Assembly (NCBI GenBank): GCA_958296235.1
Contig: OY282457.1
Coordinates: 3,033,338-3,097,337, forward strand
Direction of reading: 5' to 3'
Length of the DNA stretch: 64,000 bases
From: an uncultured Candidatus Binatia bacterium
GTDB taxonomy: Bacteria; Desulfobacterota; Binatia; Bin18
In this document: positions 26,131 to 34,410 of the stretch, in pieces
Numbering within the stretch: position 1 is the first letter of the stretch
How the letters are laid out: every line of letters begins with the position of its first letter
Notes under the pieces: model-generated
Told to the model about the DNA's origin: nothing
The model's database searches: none
Seen by the model: only the letters and a program-made list of their open reading frames with translations
Program-made: the position numbers and the translations under genes

Positions 26131-26186
26131 CTGGGAACGCGGGCATCTTGCCCGCCCGGAGGCAGGCTGGAAGCCTGCGCCCCCAG
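26131..26186. repeat. 56-bp three-stem palindromic interspersed repeat, copy B
   Basis: Same length and plan as copy A at 2122-2177: the CTGGG/CCCAG outer stem, an inner hairpin GCGGGCATCTTGCCCGC and a second hairpin GCAGGCTGGAAGCCTGC. Base changes relative to copy A are mostly compensatory within stems. It lies upstream of the M50B-like gene. Confidence 0.75.
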
Positions 26187-26387
26187 AAGAGGCCCCGACT
26201 CCCCTGCTTCACTGCGAGGGGGTGAGACTCGAACATCCAGGCTGCACTATACGCAAGAGAAAGACTTGAGGTAAGGTAAGCCGGAGCAAAAAGGTTCCGA
26301 AGCAATCATGCCAAGGCTCGAAGAAATCACATCATGGAACACTTTGCGACGGAAATGAAGCTGGCTTAGTATGGAGAGGGAGACCCT

Positions 26388-26504
26388 ATGCGTGACAAGA
26401 GGTGGCCGATTGAACACCCTGACCGCATTCAACTCTATTCCCTGGCAACCCCGAATGCCAAGGTGTGCGGCTTTTCGGACGATGAGACTGATGGAAACCG
26501 ATAG
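26388..26504 (+). pseudogene. Glutathione S-transferase N-terminal remnant
   Basis: The frame reads KRWPIEHPDRIQLYSLATPN then KV, matching the start of YghU/YfcG-like glutathione S-transferases. After residue 26 similarity stops and the frame ends at residue 38. An RBS-like GAGAGGGAGACC precedes the ATG. The rest of the enzyme is absent from the window, so this is a decayed or recombined fragment. Confidence 0.5.
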
Positions 26505-26679
26505 CGGACCCGACCTGGTGGTTGATATTTTTATTGATGGGCGGCTGGTAAATCCGAGTGAGATACCGACCGCGGTTGTGAGGGAGATTGAAACGTCGGC
26601 CTCAGCGGCGGCGTCCGGCAGGCTGACATCCGAAGGCGTTGTGTACGAGTGGTCCACGCGACCGTGTGTGTACCCGTAG
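26488..26679 (+). CDS. Short hypothetical ORF
   Basis: An ORF of about 63 residues with the acidic stretch MXTDSGPDLVVDIFIDG-like beginning. It overlaps the end of the glutathione S-transferase fragment and precedes the FMN protein gene by 23 bases. No family recognised, and the ribosome-binding site is poor. It may be part of the recombination debris rather than a gene. Confidence 0.25.
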   Translation: MMETDSGPDLVVDIFIDGRLVNPSEIPTAVVREIETSASAAASGRLTSEGVVYEWSTRPCVYP

Positions 26680-26702
26680 AGGCCTGGCAGTGAGGGAGAA
26701 CC

Positions 26703-27152
26703 ATGCGAAAGAATCTACGCCCCGAAGACCTGGGCGACTTCCTGGAGCAACCCAAATGCGCAACTCTGGCGACCCATTTCAAAGACGGGACGATCCTGAT
26801 GTCACCTGTCTGGCACGAGTGGCAAGACGGCGGATTTACGGTTGCGGTGGCGAGCGAAGACATTAAGACTCGTCACATTCGGCGCGATGCGAAGGTGAGT
26901 ATCAGCGTGGCCGACGATAGCGCTCCTTACCGAGGTATTGAGGTGCGTGGGGAGGCCAGCATCGAGCGGGCAAACGCGTTTGAGACAATCCGTCGTATCG
27001 CCGTGCGCTATCTGGGAGCCAAACAGGGAGCGGCCTATGTTGAGGCCTTCCGCGAGGCCGACCTGGTGCTGCTCCGAGTCAAACCGGGCGTCCTGCGGGC
27101 CTGGGATTTTGCTGACGAGAGCGCGCTCAGCCGGGAGCCGCAGGCCGACTGA
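26703..27152 (+). CDS. Pyridoxamine 5'-phosphate oxidase-like FMN/F420 split-barrel protein
   Basis: A 149-residue split beta-barrel protein of the PPOX class: LEQPKCATLATHFKDGTILMSPVWHEW, VASEDIKTRHIRRDAKVSISVADD and PYRGIEVRGEASIE are the cofactor-binding strands. Such proteins bind FMN or F420 and reduce unsaturated organics. Given the many LLM enzymes here, a deazaflavin-type role is possible. The RBS GAGGGAG precedes the ATG. It converges on the NTA-type monooxygenase. Confidence 0.88.
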   Translation: MRKNLRPEDLGDFLEQPKCATLATHFKDGTILMSPVWHEWQDGGFTVAVASEDIKTRHIRRDAKVSISVADDSAPYRGIEVRGEASIERANAFETIRRIAVRYLGAKQGAAYVEAFREADLVLLRVKPGVLRAWDFADESALSREPQAD

Positions 27153-27184
27153 GCGTGGCCTCAGCCGATACCCCAACGCTTGTC

Positions 27185-28621
27185 TTACTTTGCCACTGCT
27201 GCGCGGGCCGCTGAGTGACCGCTGGGCACGCCCCGGTCCGTGCCAGCCCCGGCGTCGAGCAAGGATTGTCTATGCAGGGCCGCCGGATGCGGCGCGCTGA
27301 GCTTCGGCCCTTTGCCGTACAGCTTCTCGCGCAAGGTGCCTTCCTGATAGTCCTTTTGCATACGACCGCGCTTTTGCAGCACGGGCACCACCCCGTCGAC
27401 AAACTCCTCAAAGGAACCCGGCGTGGTGGCATAGGCCAGGTTAAACCCGTCCACCCCCGCCTCGATCCAGTCCTCGAACTGATCGGCAATGCTTTCCGGC
27501 GTACCGACCAGAACCGGCCCGGCCCCACCAATGCCGACATATCTGGCGAGGTCGCGTAAGGTCCATTTGCGAGTAGGGTCCCCCTCCGTAAAGCTGTGGA
27601 CGAGGGTGCGAATGGCATTCGTCTCAATATACTCAAGCGGCTGATCGGGTTCAAACTGCCCGAAGTCTATGCCGCTCCAACCGCTCAATAAGGCCAGCCC
27701 GCCGTCATAGCTGCACTGCTCAAAATACTCTTCATAGCGTTGTTTGGCCGCGGCTTCGGTCTCCCCTGTAATCACTTTCATGTAGGCAAAACACAGGATG
27801 TCCTCTGGGTTCCTGCCGTTCCTGCGAGCGATCTTGCGGATATCTTTGATATACTGGCCATCGACCTCAGGCTTTGAGCCAATGACAAAAACAGCTTCCG
27901 CATGCTGAGCCGCAAAGGCGCGACCACGATCTGAGGCCCCAGCCTGAAACAAGACGGGCGTCCGTTGCGGGGAGGGTTCGGCCAGGTGGCAGCCTTCAAC
28001 CTTATAGTATTTGCCTGCATGTCTGACATCGTGGACTTTGGTTGGGTCGGCATAAATCCCGCGCTTGACATCTTTGAGCACGGCATCATCTTCCCAACTC
28101 TTCTCCCATAGTTTGTAACACACGTCGCAGTACTCATCCGCGATGTCGTAGCGATTGTCATGATCTGCCAAACCGGCCTGGCCGTAGTTTCGGCCGGCGC
28201 TTTCGAGATATGACGTCACGATATTCCAGGCGATCCGGCCTTTGGTGAGATGGTCCAGGGTGGAAATGAGGCGTGCAAAAGTGAACGGGTGGTTTTGGAT
28301 GATGGAACTCGTAAAACCAAATCCGATATGCTCGGTGGCATAGGCCATGGCCGGGATGAGCAGCATGGGATCGTTGACCGGTATCTGGGCGGCTTCGGTC
28401 AGCGCGGCCTCCCGGTTGCCGCGAAACACATCGTACACGCCGAGCACGTCGGCCAGAAAAATGGCATCGAACTTTCCCCGCTCGACGATCTTTGCGAATT
28501 CGACCCACTGATTGAGATCGGTGTACTCGGTCATGTGGTCATCGTCGCGGACCCACAGGCCGGGTGACTGATGGACCACACAGTTCATATGAAAGGCGTT
28601 GAAATAGATGCGTCTCTTCAT
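27185..28621 (-). CDS. NtaA/SnaA/DszA-family FMN-dependent monooxygenase
   Basis: A 478-residue LLM protein of the nitrilotriacetate / dibenzothiophene-sulfone monooxygenase group. It has FNAFHMNCVVHQSPGLW, the FDAIFLADVLGVYDVF segment, ENPFTFARLISTLDHLTKGRIAWNIVTSY-type barrel core (here QNHPF) and FQAGASDRGRAFAAQHAEAVFV. These enzymes use FMNH2 and oxygen to cleave C-N or C-S bonds. The ATG at 28621 has a strong AAGGAGAG RBS. The last 40 residues are a non-conserved tail. A flavin reductase is not adjacent. Confidence 0.93.
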   Translation of the reverse strand: MKRRIYFNAFHMNCVVHQSPGLWVRDDDHMTEYTDLNQWVEFAKIVERGKFDAIFLADVLGVYDVFRGNREAALTEAAQIPVNDPMLLIPAMAYATEHIGFGFTSSIIQNHPFTFARLISTLDHLTKGRIAWNIVTSYLESAGRNYGQAGLADHDNRYDIADEYCDVCYKLWEKSWEDDAVLKDVKRGIYADPTKVHDVRHAGKYYKVEGCHLAEPSPQRTPVLFQAGASDRGRAFAAQHAEAVFVIGSKPEVDGQYIKDIRKIARRNGRNPEDILCFAYMKVITGETEAAAKQRYEEYFEQCSYDGGLALLSGWSGIDFGQFEPDQPLEYIETNAIRTLVHSFTEGDPTRKWTLRDLARYVGIGGAGPVLVGTPESIADQFEDWIEAGVDGFNLAYATTPGSFEEFVDGVVPVLQKRGRMQKDYQEGTLREKLYGKGPKLSAPHPAALHRQSLLDAGAGTDRGVPSGHSAARAAVAK

Positions 28622-28817
28622 GGATTCTCTCCTTATAGAAAGCCGGAAAGCTGGTCGTCGGGTTGCTCGCTCAGGTTCCCGGATAGCAGAACACAAAAGC
28701 AGAGGAAGACTGGAAGTGTCAAGTGGAGGAAGACGCCTTGCCATATGAGGCGGGCGGGCGATATGATCTGCAATTAAATCCGGGGCGACACCTGCTCACA
28801 GCCTGGAAGGAAAACGT

Positions 28818-29837
28818 ATGACCAGATCGACAGCACCGGCTACCGGTGACACTGGCAGTTCGGGTCGGCTCAACTACCTCGACTCCTCTCTTCAGAGTTC
28901 GCTCTACCGCAACGGCAAGGTGCTCCTCCGCCGCGATGCGGACGGCAGTGACAGCGGCATGGAAGGGGTTGTCTTTGATGAGCGGCAGATGACGGTCCAT
29001 AATGCCAGACTGCTAGCGGAAAAGGATGGGCAGAACGGACACGCGCCGCGCAGCCTTGAGACAAACGGCTTTGAACTGCTGACCCGTCCCCTTGCGCGTC
29101 CAGACCTCGACTTTTTCGATCATCAGGAAGTCATTCAGGACTACTACCGCGAATGCGCCCAGATCGTCAGCGCGGCGACCGGGGCGGCCTCTGTCATGGC
29201 CTTTGACCATAATGTCCGGTCCGCCGCCGGCAAGCACAGCCAGCGCCGTATTCGCGGCGGGCAGCAGGTACAGGGCCCGGCCTCTATTGCTCATGGGGAC
29301 TACACCCTGCGAAGCGCTCCGGAGCGGTTGCAACAACTCGCCCAACCGCCCGGCGGCAACGACACGCTCCGCTCGGCGCTCGACCAGGGCCAAGCGCTCA
29401 TCGCGCCCGAAAAGGCGCGCCAGGCGCTCGCCGCGGATGGACGTTTCGCCATTATTAACGTCTGGCGCAATATCGCCGCGGAGCCGGTCGCGACCCATCC
29501 CCTGGCCTTATGCGACGCGCAGAGCGTGCATCCCGAAGACCTGGTAGTCTTCGAGATTCACTATCAGGACCGGGTGGGCGAGAACTATTTTTCCAAGTAT
29601 GCGCCGCGACACCAGTGGTATTCCTATCCGGCGATGACCCGCGATGAGGCCCTGCTGATTAAGCAGTGGGACTCGGCCGGGCCGCTCGCCCGCTCAGCGG
29701 GTCGCCGGGCCGATAGCGACGACACAAAAACGCCGTGCACCTTCAGCTTTCACACCGCCTATCAGGAGCCGGCAACCCCTCCCGACGCGCCCGAGCGGTG
29801 GAGCATCGAGGTCCGGTGTATCGCCCTGTACGCCTGA
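28818..29837 (+). CDS. CmcJ/NvfI family oxygenase-like protein
   Basis: A 339-residue protein of the CmcJ/NvfI/AsqJ-like family. It shows FDHNVRSA, the HGDYTLRSAPERL metal motif (His and Asp), RFAIINVWRNIAAEPVATHPLALCDA, QWYSYPAMTRDEALLIKQWDS and FSFHTAYQEP ending in SIEVR. Fungal members are 2-oxoglutarate iron oxygenases; CmcJ acts in cephamycin 7-methoxylation. The substrate is unknown. RBS AAGGAAAA precedes the ATG. It is a single-gene unit. Confidence 0.85.
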   Translation: MTRSTAPATGDTGSSGRLNYLDSSLQSSLYRNGKVLLRRDADGSDSGMEGVVFDERQMTVHNARLLAEKDGQNGHAPRSLETNGFELLTRPLARPDLDFFDHQEVIQDYYRECAQIVSAATGAASVMAFDHNVRSAAGKHSQRRIRGGQQVQGPASIAHGDYTLRSAPERLQQLAQPPGGNDTLRSALDQGQALIAPEKARQALAADGRFAIINVWRNIAAEPVATHPLALCDAQSVHPEDLVVFEIHYQDRVGENYFSKYAPRHQWYSYPAMTRDEALLIKQWDSAGPLARSAGRRADSDDTKTPCTFSFHTAYQEPATPPDAPERWSIEVRCIALYA

Positions 29838-29849
29838 GCGCGGGGTGAA

Positions 29850-29901
29850 AAGAGTAAAGGTGTCCTCCAATAGGTCCAAAGGTGCTGACACGTTTACTCT
29901 T
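29850..29901. terminator. Long-stem inverted repeat between convergent genes
   Basis: AAGAGTAAAGGTGTC (29850-29864) pairs with GACACGTTTACTCTT (29887-29901) with one mismatch, over a 22-base loop. It lies between the convergent CmcJ-like and MFS genes, where a bidirectional terminator is expected, but there is no T-tract. Confidence 0.4.
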
Positions 29902-29917
29902 CAGAGAAGGGCCGTTC

Positions 29918-31135
29918 TCATGACGGCTGACGAAAATATGCCCGCGCCCGGTCTTCGGCCCGGGTTTGAATAAGCAGGGTCAGCAGCAGACCGCTGCCCA
30001 GAGTTGAAGCGACCAGCGCATAGGACAGGGCGGCGTAGCCGATGTGGGCCACCGCCAGCCCTCCGATAGCAGCCCCCACCGCATAACTGGCATAGCCACT
30101 GCCGGATAAGACACCGGTCAACGTTCCTCTCGCCGTTCCACCCACCTCAACTCCGACGACAAAGAGAAGGGTTGCCAGCGGCATGGTGAGCAGCATGAAC
30201 ACGCTGGTAACGGCCACGCTCAGCCACAGGCTGTCGTCTAATAAAAAAGCGGCCGTGCCAGGCAGAGTCGCAATGAGCGCTGTGACTGCCGCGATAGACA
30301 AACGCCTTCGGCTTTTCCCTATTTTTCCGCCCAGGAAGAGACCGCAGGTTGTGCCCAGGGCGACAACGGCAACCGGCAGGGCGAGCTCTGCGGTGCTGAG
30401 GTGATACGTCACTTGGAGAAACGGAGGAAAGAAAGTCATAATGAGCCCGTAGGCGGTCCGGACGGTGAGGTTGGTGAACGCCAGCAGCCAGGTCACGGAA
30501 AAACGTCCGACCTGTCTCAGGCGACTGCCAAGAACGAGCGGCTTTCGCTGTGCGTTGCGCTCCGGCGTATAGAGAAACACCAGCAGCGCGCACCACAGCA
30601 AGGCGCCGCCGACGGCCAAGAACGCCGCTCGCCAGCCGGCAGACGCGGCGATGAGGGTGACGAACGGGACACCGAGTACGCTGCTCAGACCCGGTTGGGT
30701 CGTCACCACGGCGACCCCCAGCGCCCGTTTTTCAGCGGGCAGGAGGTCGCCGAGTAAGGCAATACAGGTGGGTGGGACCATGCCTCCGCCTACGCCGGAG
30801 AGGATGCGGAATACGGCCGCGCTGGGAAGATTCGGAGCCAGGGCCGTGCCGATTGAAGCCAGGCCGACCAGCAAGGTGCCAACCAGTAAAACCGGTTTTC
30901 TCCCATAGGCGTCGGAAAACGGACCCACGACAATGGCCGTTGCCGCCCAGGCGACAGCGGCAGCGGTGACGAGTTGGGCAACGGCCGGAACGGTGGTGTG
31001 CCAATCGTGTGACATGGCGACCAGCAGCGGTCCCAACATGCTGAGCGCGGTCAAAACGACAAAGACCGTACCGCCGATTGTGATAAGAAACAGAGGTGTA
31101 TTGACGGGCTGGGTCGGCTCTGGCGAAGTTGGCAT
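29918..31135 (-). CDS. MFS transporter, drug:H+ antiporter type
   Basis: A 405-residue protein with about 12 membrane helices. The MFS motif A appears as GPFSDAYGRKPVLLVG between helices 2 and 3, with a further PEKRALGVAVVTTQPG segment in helix 5 as in DHA1 efflux pumps. It is likely an inner-membrane exporter of small organics. The ATG used opens the conserved N terminus; the RBS is weak. It diverges from the SDR gene carrying the 52-bp repeat. Confidence 0.9.
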   Translation of the reverse strand: MPTSPEPTQPVNTPLFLITIGGTVFVVLTALSMLGPLLVAMSHDWHTTVPAVAQLVTAAAVAWAATAIVVGPFSDAYGRKPVLLVGTLLVGLASIGTALAPNLPSAAVFRILSGVGGGMVPPTCIALLGDLLPAEKRALGVAVVTTQPGLSSVLGVPFVTLIAASAGWRAAFLAVGGALLWCALLVFLYTPERNAQRKPLVLGSRLRQVGRFSVTWLLAFTNLTVRTAYGLIMTFFPPFLQVTYHLSTAELALPVAVVALGTTCGLFLGGKIGKSRRRLSIAAVTALIATLPGTAAFLLDDSLWLSVAVTSVFMLLTMPLATLLFVVGVEVGGTARGTLTGVLSGSGYASYAVGAAIGGLAVAHIGYAALSYALVASTLGSGLLLTLLIQTRAEDRARAYFRQPS

Positions 31136-31250
31136 GGCGAGGTGTGACGAATCGCGCTATCAGTTTGCTGTGGCCAGAGCAAGACGGAGAGCGTCCGGTT
31201 TGATGCTGTCATCGTTTGCCTGACACGAGCAGCCTGGGGGGAGAGTCGGC

Positions 31251-31958
31251 ATGGTGGAAAAAGTCGGTATTGTCACTGGGGTTGGACAGGGAACAGGGCT
31301 GGGTGTCGTCCGCCGGTTTGCCGCGGGCGGCTACCGGGTTGCCATGCTGGCCCGCAATAAAGAACGCCTCACCCAGTTCGAGCAGGAGATTGCCGGGACC
31401 ACGGCCTATCCGTGTGACATCAGCAATGAAGCGGAAGTGAACGCCACGGTTGCGGCCGTTGCCGAGCAGCTTGGCCCTCCGACCGTCCTGATTCATAACG
31501 CCGTCAGCTTTGATGCGCTCTTTGGCACCTTCCTGGAAATCGACCCGGCGAGTCTTCAGCACAACTTTCAGGTCAACACTATGGGGCTGCTGTATATGGC
31601 TCGGGCGGTGACCCCGTATATGCTCGAAGCCGGCCAGGGCGCGATACTGGTGACGGGTAATACGGCGTCGAGACGGGGCCGACCGCAATTTGCCGCCTTT
31701 GCGCCCACCAAAACCGCCCAGCGTATTCTTACCGAATCCATTGCGCGCACCCTCGGTCCGCAGGGCATCCACGTGTCTTTTCTGGTCATTGACGGCGGTA
31801 TTGATATGCCGTTTGCCCGTGCCTTGCTCAAGGACAAACCGGACGAATTTTTCATTAAAACGTCGGCGATTGCCGACACCATCTGGCACATCGCCCACCA
31901 AGACCGCTCGGGCTGGACCTTTGAGCTGGATATCCGGCCGTTCGGGGAGGAATGGTAG
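31251..31958 (+). CDS. SDR family protein with Tyr-to-Phe active site; 3' end duplicated
   Basis: A 235-residue short-chain dehydrogenase-like protein: TGVGQGTGLGVV (nucleotide binding), HNAV, and GNTASRRGRPQFAAFAPTK, where the catalytic Tyr of YxxxK is Phe. Relatives with this GNTAS/FAxxK pattern exist, so the change may be a subfamily trait. The last 52 bases (31907-31958), encoding the WTFELDIRPFGEEW end, are repeated at 33771-33822 beyond the two-gene cassette. The coding sequence is left intact by the insertion. Confidence 0.88.
   Translation: MVEKVGIVTGVGQGTGLGVVRRFAAGGYRVAMLARNKERLTQFEQEIAGTTAYPCDISNEAEVNATVAAVAEQLGPPTVLIHNAVSFDALFGTFLEIDPASLQHNFQVNTMGLLYMARAVTPYMLEAGQGAILVTGNTASRRGRPQFAAFAPTKTAQRILTESIARTLGPQGIHVSFLVIDGGIDMPFARALLKDKPDEFFIKTSAIADTIWHIAHQDRSGWTFELDIRPFGEEW
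31907..31958. repeat. 52-bp direct repeat, left copy (end of SDR gene)
   Basis: Identical to 33771-33822 except one base (A at 31951, C at 33815). It ends exactly at the SDR stop codon TAG. With its partner it brackets the ATPase/TOPRIM pair, as expected for an element integrated at a gene's 3' end with restoration of the reading frame. Confidence 0.92.
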
Positions 31959-32012
31959 CGGAGATTGCAAACAGCGAACGTTGGAGAAGGATAAAATTTC
32001 TGGAGTTCTACC

Positions 32013-33167
32013 ATGATTGTCAGCCATCTGTCAGTGAAGAACTGGCGCAATTTTCAGCGCGTTACTGTTGATCTTCGTGAACGCCAGTTCATAGTCGGAG
32101 CGAATGCTTCCGGGAAATCCAACTTTCTGGATGTGTTCCGTTTCTTTCGTGACATTGCGAAACCCGAAGGGGGCGGGCTCCAAAAGGCCGTCAAAGATCG
32201 GGGCGGGGTGTCGAAGATTCGGAGCTTGGCTGCACGGCGTGACCCGGAAATCGAGTTGGAGGTCCACCTTGCCGAGTCCGCCGGCGAACCGCCGACCTGG
32301 CGGTACGCTCTCGGTCTGCGCCAGGAAACGCGAGGCTATCGCAATACGTATCTCACCCATGAACGGGTCTGGAAGGGAACCCAACAGCTCCTTGATAGAC
32401 CTGATAAGGAAGACAAAAAGGATCAGGACCGACTCACCCAGACATTTCTTGAACAGATCAATGTCAACGGAGATTTCCGCGCGGTCGTCCGCTTCTTTCA
32501 ATCGACCACCTATCTGCACCTGGTTCCCCAACTCCTGCGATTTGCCGATTCCATACAGGGGCGTGTTCTCGAAGACGACCCGTTCGGTCAAGGGCTTCTG
32601 GAACGCCTGGCGAAAACAAACGAGAAAACCCGCCGCTCTCGTCTGTCAAAAATTGAGAAGGCGCTGAAAGTCGCCGTGCCTCAGCTTGAGCAACTCCAAT
32701 TTGTCCGAGACTCGGCAACGGGCCGCCCGCACATCCAGGCCCTGTACTCTCACTGGCGGCCGAAGGCGGGCTTGCAGCGAGAAGACCAGTTTTCGGATGG
32801 GACGTTGCGCCTGATCGGTTTTCTGTGGTCGTTATTGGAGGGCGATTCGCTCCTCCTGCTTGAAGAACCGGAGCTCTCGTTGAATGCGGCTATTGTGGCA
32901 GAGCTGGCTCCTCTTATCTCCAGAATGCAGCGCAACCGCCGCAGGCAAGTGCTCGTCAGTACCCACAGCGACGCGCTGCTGACGGAGCAGGGCATCGACG
33001 GTCACGAAGTCCTTTTGCTCACTCCCGCGAAAGAAGGAACCGAGGTCAAACCGGCGGCAGATATTGCCGAGGTCCGTACCTTGCTCGCATCAGGTTTTAC
33101 GGTTGGAGAAGCTGTCCTCCCCCGGACAGGGCCAACCAATGCTGAGCAGTTGAGCTTCTTCGGATGA
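32013..33167 (+). CDS. AAA (ABC-type, OLD/AriA-like) ATPase of a two-gene defence-like cassette
   Basis: A 384-residue ATPase of the AAA15/AAA21 (SMC/RecF-like) class. Walker A is GANASGKS (residues 29-36). A signature-like QFSDGTLRLIGF lies near residue 260, Walker B LLLLEEPELS near 280-288, and the switch STHSDALL near 316. There is no C-terminal TOPRIM domain as in OLD nucleases; a TOPRIM-like protein is encoded instead by the next gene, overlapping by 4 bases. This split layout resembles AriA/AriB of PARIS and RloA/RloB-type abortive infection pairs. The role in phage defence is inference. Confidence 0.85.
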   Translation: MIVSHLSVKNWRNFQRVTVDLRERQFIVGANASGKSNFLDVFRFFRDIAKPEGGGLQKAVKDRGGVSKIRSLAARRDPEIELEVHLAESAGEPPTWRYALGLRQETRGYRNTYLTHERVWKGTQQLLDRPDKEDKKDQDRLTQTFLEQINVNGDFRAVVRFFQSTTYLHLVPQLLRFADSIQGRVLEDDPFGQGLLERLAKTNEKTRRSRLSKIEKALKVAVPQLEQLQFVRDSATGRPHIQALYSHWRPKAGLQREDQFSDGTLRLIGFLWSLLEGDSLLLLEEPELSLNAAIVAELAPLISRMQRNRRRQVLVSTHSDALLTEQGIDGHEVLLLTPAKEGTEVKPAADIAEVRTLLASGFTVGEAVLPRTGPTNAEQLSFFG

Positions 33168-33763
33168 GCGGGAAAGGCACTATTCTGGTAGTTGAAGATG
33201 CGCTGGGCGAGGCTGTCTCGATACGAATTCTTACAAGCCTGGGTATCGCTGTCAGCCAGCGTCTTGGATTGAAAGGAAAAGGCTATCTGCAAAACAAGGC
33301 AGACAGCCTGAACAGAACGGCCAAGGGATTTCCGGTCTTTATGCTGGCTGACCAGGATGCCCCCAACCCGTGTCCGCCGCGATTAATCCAATCTTGGATC
33401 AAAGGGAGACAGCATCCGCACTTCTTCCTCCGGGTTGCTGTCATGGAAGTCGAGTCATGGATTATGGCAGACCGGAGAGGGGTCGCAGACTTGCTGGCAA
33501 TCCCGTTGAGTCGCATTCCGCGCGATACGGACACGATACCGCACCCAAAAGAATTTCTCGTTGCTCTCGCACGGCGGAGTAGGAAGGCCGGTCTGCGAGA
33601 AGAGCTTGTTCCGAGACCTGGAGCAACCAGTACCGTCGGCCCGGAATACAACAGCCGCCTTGGGGAATTCGTCCGTAGCGATTGGAATATCCGACGAGCA
33701 AGCGCGGCCTCCAACAGCTTGAAGCGGACGATAGACCGTTTGAGGACTTTCCGGGCGACATGA
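33164..33763 (+). CDS. TOPRIM/DUF4276-like effector of the ATPase pair
   Basis: A 199-residue protein. ILVVEDALGEAV places the TOPRIM-type acidic residue at Glu11; the DxD is Asp63-Asp65 in MLADQDA; MEVESWIMAD matches the VEAWLLAD-like motif of DUF4276/RloB-type proteins. It would be a nuclease or toxin controlled by the ATPase. Its start overlaps the ATPase stop (ATGA), and its stop lies 7 bases before the right-hand 52-bp repeat. Family assignment rests on motifs only. Confidence 0.7.
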   Translation: MSGKGTILVVEDALGEAVSIRILTSLGIAVSQRLGLKGKGYLQNKADSLNRTAKGFPVFMLADQDAPNPCPPRLIQSWIKGRQHPHFFLRVAVMEVESWIMADRRGVADLLAIPLSRIPRDTDTIPHPKEFLVALARRSRKAGLREELVPRPGATSTVGPEYNSRLGEFVRSDWNIRRASAASNSLKRTIDRLRTFRAT

Positions 33764-33770
33764 TGTGACT

Positions 33771-33822
33771 CTCGGGCTGGACCTTTGAGCTGGATATCCG
33801 GCCGTTCGGGGAGGCATGGTAG
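33771..33822. repeat. 52-bp direct repeat, right copy
   Basis: Near-perfect duplicate of the SDR 3' end (31907-31958). It is non-functional as a gene here: only the last 16 codons and stop are present. It marks the right boundary of the ATPase/TOPRIM cassette; the distance between the repeats is 1812 bases. Confidence 0.92.
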
Positions 33823-33848
33823 GGCAACAATCCAGACAAGAGCGGCGG

Positions 33849-34142
33849 TTACATCGCCAGATAGGTATTGATGGCCTTCTTTCCGTCCACGACAAGGGCA
33901 ATATCAACGCTCTCGATGGCCGGTTGGGTCGTCAGCTCCAGGGTTGTGCGGATATCGTTTACGGCATGCTCAGTGACATCGGCGATAACGTACAGTTTGC
34001 GTTTGCCGAGGTCGGCCAGCGTATGGATGATGGTCACACCGGGAAAGGGATTCATGAGCCGTTCCTGGACGACCTGGGCTGCGGCTCTATTCTCTGCCTG
34101 ACTCGCTCCCGCGCGCCATGTGACGGTAATCAATACATCCAT
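33849..34142 (-). CDS. Hypothetical protein (97 aa)
   Basis: A small alpha/beta protein beginning MDVLITVTWRAGASQAENRAAA, with IHTLADLGKRKLYVIADV and VDIALVVDGKKAI. The alternating strand-helix pattern suggests a ferredoxin-like dimeric barrel, but no family is recognised. The RBS GGGAGGCGTAT is good. It faces the right repeat of the defence-like cassette. Confidence 0.6.
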   Translation of the reverse strand: MDVLITVTWRAGASQAENRAAAQVVQERLMNPFPGVTIIHTLADLGKRKLYVIADVTEHAVNDIRTTLELTTQPAIESVDIALVVDGKKAINTYLAM

Positions 34143-34410
34143 ATACGCCTCCCGTGGGTAAAAGAGTGCTGTGGCCTGCTTGTTGTACTGCTTTTTGCTG
34201 CCACTGCAAACCGTCCCTTCCTGACGCAGCGCTGCTCGGGAGGGCTGGTAGAGCGCTGGTCTAAGCCGGGCCGAGGGGGAGGACGAGGGCAGAGCGGCGG
34301 ATCACTCGCCGGGTGTTTTTCCCGGCGCTATACTGTCTTGTCCGCAAGGGTGGTATGAGACTGGACCGGCGGGCCGAACTGATGGCCGCCAGAGAAGGGG
34401 TGTTCTTCAT

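Noticed and set aside
25394..26305. Longer form of the M50B-like protein starting at 26305
   Set aside because: The extra 69 residues are a translation of the 56-bp interspersed repeat; the conserved protein begins at 26098.
31959..33770. Transposon or insertion sequence
   Set aside because: No transposase, terminal inverted repeats or short target duplications; the boundaries are instead a 52-bp copy of a gene end.
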